A stretch of DNA of 64,000 nt, taken from NCBI GenBank assembly GCA_010015655.1, contig ML976731.1, forward strand, positions 204,377-268,376, read 5' to 3'. How positions within the stretch are numbered: the first letter of the stretch is position 1; each line of letters opens with the position of its first letter. Source of the DNA: Bimuria novae-zelandiae CBS 107.79 (lineage: Eukaryota > Ascomycota > Dothideomycetes > Pleosporales > Didymosphaeriaceae). Position numbers and translations under genes: made by a program. Below, one piece after another: positions 48,669-59,200 of the stretch. Below the pieces are notes generated by a model. The model was not told where the DNA came from and did not search any database. It worked only from the letters and a program-made list of their open reading frames with translations.

Positions 48669-51600
48669 TCATTGCGTAATACCCTTAAGCGCCTGCAACA
48701 TTAACCCAAAGATAACACCCCTCGCAACGTTCGGCTGCTGCAGCGCATCGAACACGCGACCCAAAGCCTCCCCACTAGCCGCCTGACCCATCACGGAGGT
48801 CAGCGCCTGCGGCATCCCCCTCTCGACCAGCACCTTGCGCGCCCGCACCTTCAAATCTTCTTTCTCCTTCTCGCCCATCTCGCCATTCACCCAGCCTTTC
48901 TTTTCCGTCTCCGCTTTCCACGCAGCCAGCTCAGACTCGGTGGGTAGCGCATTAGCGCGGATCTTCCGAATGTGGAAGGCCAGGCCGGCGTCGGAGGTGT
49001 TCGCGTCCAGCACGGTAGACTGCATGAGCGTCTGGATACTGGTGAGTTGCGGGTTGCCAGGTCGAAGGAGGAACGTCTTTGCCGCGTTCAGGAGCGTGCG
49101 GCGGAGAGACCATGCTGACGAGAGGGTGAAGAGCTCATTTATGGTAGCGAAGAAGAGCTCGATGAGAACGGTCGTCTCGGGTTCAGAGAGGGGCGCGTGT
49201 GCGGCTCTTGGCTTCTTGGGTTTGGACTCGGATGATGAGGCACAAGGTGCAGTTGGAGGAACGTTGGAAGATGTGAGTGAAATGGCAGAGGGACGGCGTG
49301 GAAGAGGCGGAACTGGCGGTGTATCAGCGGTAAAGGGGAAGGAGGAGGTGGTTGAGGCACGGGAGATGTGTCGACTGTGGGCGGGGTCGGTGTAATCGTC
49401 TGATATCTCGGAAGGCATGGGTGGGAGGTCTATTTCACATTAGTCCAACTTGATCTTTAGTCCTTTTCGAGAGGCCAACTTACTCAGAATCTGGTCCCCA
49501 CCCATCGTCGGGCTGAGATCCATGCTCTCGCGTACTGAGGGCGCGCGACTCGCACTACGAGAACCACCAAAGAGAGATGAAGGACCAGACCGCTTCCCAT
49601 CGCCATCAGGGTTGTAGCTCGGTCTCCTCTCCATAGGCGCTTCGCGCTGTGGTTGTTGGTCTATGATCGGCGAGTTGGGATTGCGCAGGGATTCGGTGGA
49701 TGTGCGCTTCGCTGCGAAAGACATGGTGCTTTCGGACCTAATGTGCGTCGGCAATTCTGATACCGTGCTTTCGGCACGCCCGTGTCGATTTGTTAGGGGC
49801 GTATTCTGGGACATGGAAGTAGAGGTGCGGGAGACGCTAGGACTATTCGAGGTGGAATCCGCTCGTTTCTTTCCGTTCTTTGCTCCGAAGGGAGTCGCCA
49901 CACTACCCAACACGCCTGTCACGCCACCAAAGAGCGCTTTGCCGCCACCTGCGACACCCTTGGGTGCTTGGGAGAGAACATCGATCATGCCCTTGCCCAT
50001 GGTCTCGAATGCTTGGCCAGGCCAAAGACCGCTAGCACCGGGCGACTTGCCAGATCCAATGTCCTTGTCCAGGAAGCGCTTCATGCCCTCGCTTTCAGCA
50101 AGCGGCTTATACTGCACAGCATCATTCAGATATCTTTCCAGCTCACCGCGAAGCGAAGCTTTCGTATGGTTCTTCCACGTTGGCAGATCTTTGTGTGCCT
50201 CTACAAAGCCGCTCGAGCCAGTGATGGGTGCTATCCGGCGAAGCACCTCGTGCAGAGTCTCGAAGTCTGTGTACTTTTTCGCAGACATCCACCCCTTGTA
50301 ATACTGCAGGGAAGGCTCGATTTGGATCAGATACTCGGTGGTGGGCTTGTTCCTAATGACACCTTTTTCGCCCGGCATAGAGTCGTCGAATATGGTCATC
50401 TTGCTATTGTGCAGAGTAAGAGGTGGCGGTGCGGGAGGCGGATTGTCCAACAATGCTGTGGGGGGCGCATTTGGCACGAGCTGGTCAAAGCTGGTAAAAG
50501 CCTTCTGCGGCTGGGCGTTCTCCTTGCTAGGAGATAATGTTCTCGAATCTGACGTAGGCTCAGAAGTCATGTTGGTGATGCCGAAGGCTGACATGTCGCT
50601 GTCGACGAGATTCTCGCTTTGCGATGAAGTTGGAGTGACTATGCCCTGCGTGGTGCTTTCGGACTGGTCGTCGACTAGAGATGAATTCGACGTGTTCCGC
50701 TGCTGTTTGAGTTTCCGGGCATCCTAGACCCAAGCGTTAGCAAGCTCTTCTGTAGCAAATCTCGCCGTGGGAACGACTGTCTGGACGCATGAAGATTGAT
50801 GTGGGAGAGATTCCACTAACCTCTTCCGCGATCATCTGATTCAGCCGCTGTGCTTCTTGCATAGCCTCATCCATAGCCTGTTGCGCCCTACTGACAACAC
50901 GCTTATGCTTCTTGGCCTCCTCGCTATTTGCATGCTTCTGGACGCTATTGTTGGCGCTGCCCAGGGGCAATGCCTCAACGCCAGCGTCGATAGCCTCCAT
51001 TAGCTCCGGCTCTCCATCTTCGAGCAAGTACACGATCCAGCCATTGATGAACTCGGGCTTGGAACACGTAGCGACGGTCATCTCCAGCACCACCTTCGAT
51101 AGGATCTGGTTCAGGAACTCGCGCGCGGGCTTGCAGTTGTACGTCTTCGGCTCGAGGTAGTTCTGCAGGATGTCCTCCGCAACGCCGCCTAGCTGCTTCG
51201 TCTGAAACTCGGTGTCGAGGATGGTGGCGAGCGTGCTGTCGCGTTTCATCTTGAGGTACACATCCACCGCTTCCGACGCAGTGTCGCCCGGACTCGCCAT
51301 TATAGCATTGGACAGTTCGGAGAAGATTATAATCATGAAGGAGGAAGACTTGGTCACGAAATCGACGAGGCTGTCAGCCGGTCGCTTGCGGGAGAGGTGT
51401 GAAGACATGGAGGTCAAGAAAGCAATCAACGTCTGCCGACACGAGTTGGGAAAGAGCGTTTCGGCGGGAATGATGGGGTTGTACCACCACCTGTATCCTA
51501 TTAGAAATGTACATAACGCTGACTCTCTCGTGGGCATACTTGACATAGTCGCGAATCACAGCGTCCGTCAGCTCCGTCAGTGCAGCGGCCGTCTCGGGAC

Positions 51601-52117
51601 AGAAGTCTGAAAAGTCCAGCTCCTGACCTGAGTACAGCTTGACGCTGAGGTCTGCGTCATCTTCATCTTTGGTAGTGTCGTCGACGCGTTTGTCCCGCCA
51701 TGAGAGGATGCGGTGTGCAATGTCTACGCCGAACTCTCTCCGCCGTGCTTCCAGGCTCTTTTCCGCGCCCGTCTCGCCATGTGCATGGCTCTCCCACGTC
51801 GCATGCAGCACAATACCGCCTACCACGCCTATGAGAATCAATCCGACTCTTCCCAGTATCAAATAGGTCCCCGCGCCTAGGCCGACGAGACAGGCACCGA
51901 GTGTCTCATTGCTCGCAGTCGACAGGAACACCAGCGCGCCGTCTACGAGCGCTTTCCAGTCTATCGGCAGTGCATTCTCGCTCCCTTTGTTGACACTCTC
52001 GGGGGCATGCGTGCTTTCGGGCTGGGCGAGTGCATCAGACACGGGCGCAAGCGGGTCAGTGGGTACGTCGGTCGGCGTTTCGCGGAGACTCGGCACGGGT
52101 TGAATAAGATCGCTCAT
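48669..52117 (-). CDS. MDM1: PXA-PX-Nexin_C sorting nexin, Mdm1/SNX13-14-like
   Basis: Membrane-anchored sorting nexin; yeast Mdm1 tethers the ER to the vacuole and its PX domain binds phosphoinositides. Exons 52117-51540, 51490-50821, 50723-49484 and 49429-48669 join in frame to 1,082 aa. Introns are 49, 97 and 54 nt with CTAAT/CTAAC branches. Order: two hydrophobic segments (about 72-88 and 90-106); a PXA domain (about 165-350) whose YVKWWYNPIIP motif is created by the first splice; a coiled-coil-like stretch before residue 417; a PX domain (about 545-635, EYLIQIEPSLQYYKGW...KKYTDF); a low-complexity Ser-rich linker; and Nexin_C (about 905-1020). I see no RGS domain between PXA and PX, as in yeast Mdm1 and unlike SNX13. 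The ATG at 52117 (caccATGa) is used because the frame upstream holds only a GTG. The symbol is by family analogy. Confidence 0.87.
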
Positions 52118-52427
52118 GGTGTCGCTAGAGTGAGGGTACACATCGAGGTGAGAGTATAACGCCTGCACTTTGGCGTAACAATACTGATGTCTTCCGCGGC
52201 TTTGCGGGTACGCGATTTTAGCGATCTGGCGCGATTGCCAGGAGTGGCTCAGGAACCCGTTTCCGTTTCACGCCGCCCGTTGGCGCAGGCTTATTCGGGG
52301 ACGCGAGTTGCGCCTGTCGCATCGGGAAAACAGTTCATCCGGGCATTTACTACTTTTTCTGGTCCGATCTTGCTTCGGCCGCCGTCCAATCCTCCTCTTG
52401 TACCACCATAGCCTCCCCAAACACGCA
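52118..52427. promoter_or_regulatory. Divergent promoter of MDM1-like and thioesterase genes
   Basis: 310 bp between the two ATGs. No clear TATA box. C/T-rich leader before the thioesterase start. Confidence 0.5.
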
Positions 52428-52883
52428 ATGGCCTCCCCGTCCAGCGATCCCGAGCTGCTGTCATTCATCGAAGAATTCTGGGCCGGCCGCCTGCCACACT
52501 CGGCCATCTACCAGCTGGTGCTTTCTGGTGTCAAGTTCACGCATGCCTCAAAGGGCCTTGTGCGCGCACGGCTGATGCTGACGAAGAACCATGTTAACTC
52601 ACATGGTGGTATTCACGGATCGACGTCTGCCACGTTCATTGACTGGGTAGGCGGCATCGCGATCGCAGCCTGGGACAAGCGCACGAAAACCGGCGTGAGC
52701 ACCGACATCCACGTCACATATCAGAGCTCTGCGAAGGTGGGCGACGAGATTGAGATCGAGGGCGTGGCAACGAAGGTTGGTGGAACACTAGCCTTCACAA
52801 GGTGCAGCATATACAAGTTGGTGGATGGCGAGCGGGGATCCGTCATCGCCGAGGGCACCCACACAAAGTTCGTCAAGGTCTGA
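52428..52883 (+). CDS. Hotdog-fold thioesterase, ACOT13/THEM2-like
   Basis: Single-exon 151-aa protein of the PaaI/ACOT13 hotdog class, which hydrolyses acyl-CoA thioesters, mitochondrial in the animal family. The 4HBT core is at about 50-140: an NSHGGIHGS turn (57-65), the helix ATFIDWVGGIA (68-78) and the strand GVSTDIHVTYQSSAKVGDEI. By spacing, Asn57 and Asp72 correspond to catalytic Asn50 and Asp65 of human ACOT13 (both 15 apart), and Ser91 or its neighbour to Ser83. The start is the ATG at 52428 (MASPSSDPELL); the open frame continues upstream only from a TTG. No obvious signal or membrane segment. It is divergent from the MDM1-like gene. Substrate unknown. Confidence 0.82.
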   Translation: MASPSSDPELLSFIEEFWAGRLPHSAIYQLVLSGVKFTHASKGLVRARLMLTKNHVNSHGGIHGSTSATFIDWVGGIAIAAWDKRTKTGVSTDIHVTYQSSAKVGDEIEIEGVATKVGGTLAFTRCSIYKLVDGERGSVIAEGTHTKFVKV

Positions 52884-53493
52884 AAGTACTCCGGACATGC
52901 ATCTGGTACATGACCTTTGAGATCGAACCTGGGCTCGCCAATCCACGCGCTACATAAGTCAAACGTTGGTCAGCAGTCGTGACCCTGACAACTCACACAC
53001 GCCATCTTCTTTGGGCTATCATTCTGCGCTCCATGAATGACGGATTCCACTCGGATGGCGGAGAGAAACATACCTCTACCTAGTTACTCATGGCCGAGCC
53101 TCGCGGCGATGACAGCATGATATTTATGAAGGTTGACATTCATGTTCACATACACGTAGATGTAGATCACGAATGTGACGTATTGTGAGCTCTCTGAAAT
53201 TGCTCATGCCATCCACCTGGTGATATGAAGTACGACGCTCGATACCTTGGTGACTTTTCATCGTTTGTGCGTTTGCTCACATCGAATCGTTCCGCCGGTA
53301 CATGTGCTGTACAGACGAACATTTTGAACCACCTCCACTTCGCCTACATAGCGTCACAACTACGGTCTTTCAACCCTCGTTTTATTCCATTGCTATATTT
53401 AACATTTGATCAATGTGCAAGGTAACAAACACTAAGGTAAGGCATAACCAGCAACCACGCACAGCCGCTAACCTTACACGCCAACACCTTACC
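52884..53493. other. Intergenic, nothing supported
   Basis: Short open frames are present but without coding features. Normal composition. Confidence 0.5.
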
Positions 53494-53697
53494 CTATTCC
53501 CATGCAAAGTCCATCTCGCTGATGGACCTCATCATCACACCTCGTACATTCACCTCCAGCCCGCTTCCCTTAAGCGTTCTTGATAATGTCTTCGACTCCC
53601 TCCCAGCAGCATGGCCAAACGCTGCACCAACTTTTGCTCCATTCAGCATCGGTTTGGTGTTTTGCATAGACTCAGCGGACGCCCGTCTCGCACGCAT
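53494..53697 (-). CDS. Candidate small protein, 67 aa
   Basis: An ATG-initiated frame with basic N-terminus and Ala/Gly-rich centre (GAKVGAAFGHAAGRES) and a sensible leader upstream (C/T- and A-rich, 'ttcccTCGCAACTTATC' before the ATG). No domain recognised and no splice signals needed. It may be a chance ORF: the opposite strand is open over the same span. Confidence 0.3.
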   Translation of the reverse strand: MRARRASAESMQNTKPMLNGAKVGAAFGHAAGRESKTLSRTLKGSGLEVNVRGVMMRSISEMDFAWE

Positions 53698-53810
53698 GAT
53701 AAGTTGCGAGGGAATATTTTAATTGGGTGCTATGAGTTGGTGCACATGTTTTAGAAATGTGTTTTGAGTTTTAGGTCGGAGGGAGGAAGTGGAGAGGGGA
53801 TTGGGCGGAT

Positions 53811-55296
53811 TTATAGTTGAATAATGAACCATTGCGCGGATATGTAGTTCGTTTTCTTATACTTGACCAGGGAAGAGTGATGCCTGTCTATGTTCTCGCC
53901 AAGTGATACCGCAGGGCAGCATTGATTCAAATATGTTTTCTTTGACCATAAAACACGGTTGACGTGGCCATCGTACGTTGGAAAGAGATATAAGGCATCA
54001 GAAGAGACGGATTCATTCCAGCGTAAGAGCTTGATCTTGTACAATAGTGCCAGGTAGATCCCGCGTCCATGTCGCCTTTTTTTCACCCACGCATCAAGCC
54101 GAGTTTGATGTATACCGTCGACATCATTCAGCCAAGTCCTACAATAGATATGATGTTTCTCCCATGTAATGGGATGTCGGCCGATCTCGCTTTTCCGGAA
54201 GTCCATGAGATCCTTGCCCACCCAGTCCCCTTGTCTCTCGGCCCTGTTGGTCGACTGAGTCATGTACAGCATTCGACTGACATGGGCTGCGAGATCCATG
54301 TTTGTGTGATCCATCGCAACGCTGTCAAGAGCAACGAGCAATCTTGACGCCCATTGACAATGCCGAATGTCATCAATCCAGTGACTTATCTTTACATTCT
54401 GCTTCAACCTAAGAGCTGAATCCACACATATTTCTCGGCATTCGTTTACTGACTGATCCAAGGCATCCAGAAGTTCGCCCACCGTGATACCATTAGCATT
54501 TCGTACACTTCCGATGGGAGCTAGGCTGACTTTAAATTCACGGACCCACAAAGGGTGCATCGGTCTATTGTCGAGGCAGTAGATCCCGAGCGCTTTGTAT
54601 AGCGGCTGCGTTGCGTACATAGGTCGAACCAAGTCCAATAGTTCGTTGGAGAGTCGCGATGGATCGACCAAACTGTGTGTTGGATGATCCGGTAGGGTTA
54701 TCTCTAACTTGGCGAATTTTTCGGACAGACGATCGCTGTCGTGGAAAAGGACCTCCAAAAGGGGATTGATGACGATTTGCGATAATTCAAGCCACTGTCT
54801 TGGGCCAGAAAAGTCAGTGATATCCGGTCGTACCCAGAGTGACTCACGACGTGGATCCCAAACAGGGGTTTCAGGGTCACTATTCCTGGAATAGTCGGTC
54901 AAGCTAGCTAGCATCTTCTCGGGCAGACCAGTAGACTGTAAAATTTGCCGTGTGGTAAACCCATTTCCAGGTGTACCGGTCCAGATTGTCGCGAAATGAT
55001 TGCTCGAAACGCGCGATGAACGCATCCAGCTCCTGGGAACTCGGTTCTAGCCAAGGTGTTTCCAGTTCAATTGGTTGCCCGTACTCCACTGGTTCGCATG
55101 GAAATGCCTTCAAGAAGGTACCCGATGTAGCTTTAGACGTAAGGATATTTCGGACCGTGCCTCTCCACCAAGAGGACACATTCCAACATACCAGCAATGA
55201 TGCCGCATCCGCAAATTGAAGTATGTTCTGTAGGAGTTCTTGAACCTGAAGATGTAAGCAGCCTAGAGCTATGTCACATGACGACACTAGTCTCAT
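53811..55296 (-). CDS. F-box-like protein gene with an interrupted frame
   Basis: The N-terminal frame (ATG 55296) carries an F-box-like segment at residues about 18-50 (VQELLQNILQFADAASLL...WWRGTVRNIL); such proteins recruit substrates to SCF ubiquitin ligases. It stops at about 54904, while the main downstream frame (to stop 53811) is shifted by one base and overlaps it over 54904-55025. The downstream part has features of a large Pezizomycotina F-box-protein family (RPMYATQPLYKAL, NGITVGELLDALD). Two introns could join the frames: a 73-nt one with GTACAC donor, or a 46-nt one with GTTTAC donor and GAAG acceptor. Neither has a strong branch site, so a frameshifted pseudogene is equally possible. 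It lies close to RIPed DNA. Product about 460 aa if spliced. Confidence 0.5.
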
Positions 55297-55351
55297 GAGT
55301 CAGCTCGCCTACTATATATGAGCCTCTGATCACTCCATGTAACATAGACGG

Positions 55352-55573
55352 TCATACACTGATCCACATACACAACACACTACCTTCATACATACTACCC
55401 ACCTGCTTACAGAAGAACACGATGTTTTGAGCGTCGAGCTGATGGCAGTATCCTGGTAATTGACGACAGATGCGTGGTCGAGCATAGATGATCACCACCT
55501 GCAGCATTGCGATAACGGCGAATGCGATCTTCAATGATGTCCAAGACCTAGGATCTCCACTGTTAAAGGGCAT
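55352..55573 (-). CDS. Unassigned 73-aa ORF with a hydrophobic segment
   Basis: ATG-started frame with one hydrophobic stretch at about residues 14-31 (LKIAFAVIAMLQVVIIYA). No family recognised. It overlaps the end of the fragment at 55563-55820 by a few bases and may be a chance ORF or an exon of a broken gene. Confidence 0.25.
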   Translation of the reverse strand: MPFNSGDPRSWTSLKIAFAVIAMLQVVIIYARPRICRQLPGYCHQLDAQNIVFFCKQVGSMYEGSVLCMWISV

Positions 55574-55820
55574 GATGTTCTGCCTCGGAACATTTGATCA
55601 ATACCCGTGAATCAGGAAGCTTGTTGCGGTAATCCAGCATTGCCGTCCAAGTGTGATAATAATCGAGTGTGTCTTCGTCTTTGCTGGTTTTTGTCCGGAT
55701 CGAGGTCACGTGGTCTTTACAGATGCAATGTAAGATTCTCGGGTAGCGATCCATCCGGCACAGTGTAACGATCGCCACATCGGTTCTTCGCGGTTGGCCC
55801 GTAGTCAGCACACTTGTCAA
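55563..55820 (-). pseudogene. Gene fragment at the RIP boundary
   Basis: Open frame of about 85 codons without its own upstream ATG (it opens with TTG after a TGA). The start, DVAIVTLCRMDRYPRILHCICKDH, faintly recalls the N-terminal motif of GT49/LARGE-like glycosyltransferases (DVTLVT...DRL..LE.ICK), but the rest does not continue that pattern. RIPed DNA begins about 50 bases upstream, so the 5' part may have been replaced by transposon insertion. Weak call. Confidence 0.25.
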
Positions 55821-55869
55821 AAATCAAATCCAGCCAAGTCTGCTCTAATGTTTGACTGGATTTGCCACC

Positions 55870-56278
55870 GGGCGTGTATATACTTAGATTAGACTTAACT
55901 TTAGTGTTATTGCTAAGTACATAACTTAGATTTGCAAGTATATTTAATTTAAAGAAAGTATTTTATATAGTAATTACTTAAAATTTTTCTCCTATTTATA
56001 AATATTATATAATACATTAAGATCCTTATTACTTAGCGTATCTATTAGCTTAGTTTTTATATTTATAAATCTACTTACTACTTATCCCTGCACACACTGT
56101 AAAGCTTTTAGTAATTATAGTCTAATATTATACTTTTTAGGCTTAAGTAAATTACTTAGCTTACTAAACATCTACTTATAGTTATAGCTAGAGGTAGGTA
56201 TTATTATTATATTAAGCACTAGCTACGCTAATAAAAAGTACTTGTCTGCACAGCCTCGCCTTCCGTACTAAGGGAACT
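55870..56278. other. RIPed AT-rich sequence at the right island border
   Basis: Composition changes sharply at about 55870. No readable domain. Confidence 0.5.
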
Positions 56279-59200
56279 GTGTAACCCTATCATACCCCTG
56301 TACCCCCTCACTTCTAGTTAACCTAATACTGTACCGAAACCCCTTCGCCTCCACACCACCTGGTACTCTATCACATCCACAAGAACTGGAAGGAAGGTAT
56401 ATAGAACTATTATAGCATACACACAAGACAAGACAGACATTAGATACCAAAGACAGAGAGTTACTTGTTTATTCCTTGCTACCTGTGAACCGACACTAAT
56501 CAGTAGTTACCCTCACAGTCGATGCTATGAGAGATAACCACAGATAGCAAGGAGAACTAGAAAAGACACGACGAGGGGTATAGCAATACCCTAAACCGTG
56601 TGCTAACGAGACCCTAAGCGTTTACCTAGGTCTCCGCGTCTATTACGCCTTCGCCAGAAGCTTGTGCGTTGTAGCCTACCACTAAGCAATAAGGACTCTA
56701 AGCGTTTACCTAAGTCCCTGTCTATTACGCTCTATAGTACCCGCCACTAATAGTACTATTAATTAACCTGCGTTTTACTCTCTTAAAAAGACGCCTTACG
56801 ACCCCTAAATCGCTTTCCTACGATGCCTTTCACTAACCATCTTACAAAAGAAGAATAGGCGCTTATTAATAAGGATAGCTAGGGCTAGCCCCTTAATATT
56901 AATAAGAATATAGACATTACGAAAATTAACACAAAGAGTGTAAACACATACATTCTCTTCTACTACACTATCTCCCAAAACAAAGAATGGGAGGACTATA
57001 AGCTATAGGAGCAGATAACTATTATCTTTAAAGAATAGCTAAAAGAACTCTTTAATAAAGGCAACAAATCTCTTATTACTAAATTCTGAGACTACCTACG
57101 CAAGCAAGGCGTCTTTATAGCTAAGGATAGTAAGTTAATTACCTATAACATCGCAGAAGCGCTGTAGGGCAACTATTATAAATAGACTAATAAAGAGGTT
57201 ACTTACTAGCTTAAAATAAACAAGAGGTTTAACTCGCGTTTTAATCTAAATCTTGCGACATCGCCTCTATACGATACGCCTCTATTATAGTAATCTTCTT
57301 AATAACCCTCTGCGCACCTTACTTCTCCTTAACTAGCTCTAATAGCACGCACTATCTACTAACCTATACCTCTACTAAAACAGCAGCCCACTACATACCT
57401 GCCCCCTTATCAGTAGCACAACGCGCCTTTATCCTCTACGCAGCAGCTAAACCAGTATAATACGTACAACCCCTATCTGCAGCACGAAAGCCCTACAGAC
57501 GCCACACGTCTTAATAACACACATTGACTTATTATAGACCTCTGCAAGCTATACGACAATAAGAAGCGCTTTAAAGGTAAGCTATATAATATATTTAACA
57601 CTAAATTTAGAATCTTCCGAGACAATTGTAGCAAGATAGGGCTACCTAAGCAACACTAGGATTAAGCTTTTTCTATTATGCTAAAAGATAGAGCGTCTAA
57701 CTACTACTATAACCGCCTCGCGGGTCAGGGCTATAATCTTAAAATAATAATAGGTATAACGAAAAGCTACTTCTATAATAAGGAGAATTATTAATTATAC
57801 TTTAGTAAGTAGAGAATAATTACGCTAGCACGTATAATTAGCGCCTACCTTAATAAATCTTGTCTTAATGCTCTCTAATTATTTATTAATAAGCTCTAGA
57901 AGCTTCAACGCGGGTTAGGCTATAACTACTAAGGTAATAACGTGCTACGTAAATAACTACTTAATACGTATAATAGTATTAAGGACTATAATCTTGCCCT
58001 CTTCGCCCTAGCGCCTACTTTTAAAAGTCTCTACTTTACTTTACGCTTATTTATTAGCGCTGCTACCCACTCGCGCGAGGCGCGTAATCTAAGCCTAACG
58101 TAATATACTACTAATAAGGAGTATTAGAACTACTATAACCTTTAACACCTCTATAAGGACGACCCTAACGCAAACGGCCATAAGTAGTACTAAACTAATA
58201 GGACCTACAGAGGTAAAGGCTTATAAAGAGGTTAAGGTAATAAATTATAAGAATTCTTATCGCGCTTCTTACTACAAGACGTTAACAATCGTAGACTCTA
58301 TTAAGGTAACTCTTAAGGAGACCTCTTCTAATAGCCACTGCAACCTAAGCAATAGCAATCTTAAAAAAATACTTTATCTATAATAAGCCTAGCTACTAGT
58401 TAACAAAGCACTCTAGGGACAAGCGTAAGCAATCTTATAATAGATTTCGCTAAATAGCGTTAGCCTACTTATATAACGCGTAACCTAATGTTGCTAACTT
58501 TTACGCTTTCCTAACTAAGTACGAAGGTATTAAAATTAATAATAAAATCTAGCAAATACTCGCTACTAAAATAATAACTAAGGGAGATTAGTTTATTACT
58601 AAGTTCTCTAGTATAATTAATAGCAATTAGACAATTACCTACCTAAACAACCAAGCTATATACCACGCGACTACACAAATTAACGCCTTTAGGGCTATAG
58701 ATAACACGCCCACTATCGTATTTACGTTTAAGAATTAATATAATAAGAAAGTCTTTTAGGGCATTATGCCTAACACGGGAGTCTCAGGCGTCTTAATAGC
58801 TAGAGAACTACAAGCGACTGCTCTATAGGCAGCTATAAGCTTATAAATAGATACCTTAACAGCTAGGCAGCACCAAATCCGCTTTAGCAGAGGCCAGGTA
58901 ATTACATCTATAGGCACCCTATACGTCGACATAGTAATTAGTGAAGTTACGTTCCACGTGCTACCTACTAATACGCTATTCTTACTCTGTCTGGCCAACA
59001 TAGACAGACTAGGCGTTAGATATAACAACCTGCGCAACGTACTGGTCTAGGGCAACTAGCTACACCTAGTTATGCGTAAATAGGGCTATTTATGGCTCCT
59101 TGTAAATTAACCTAAACGCACCGCAGCCGCCAGCTACTACCTTATAGAGACTAAGCTACGCTAGCTCTACTAACAATTTAGCTACTTATTAGCTTATTAG

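Noticed and set aside
49663..50537. 212- and 189-aa plus-strand ORFs
   Set aside because: Opposite-strand shadows of the sorting nexin PX exon.
52168..52168. Upstream start for the sorting nexin
   Set aside because: That codon is GTG on the minus strand; the first ATG is at 52117 in good context.
52308..52427. 40-residue N-terminal extension of the thioesterase
   Set aside because: It opens with TTG and lacks a family match; the ATG at 52428 starts the expected hotdog length.
53225..53425. 66-aa plus-strand ORF
   Set aside because: No domain, leader or splice support. Composition is that of intergenic DNA.
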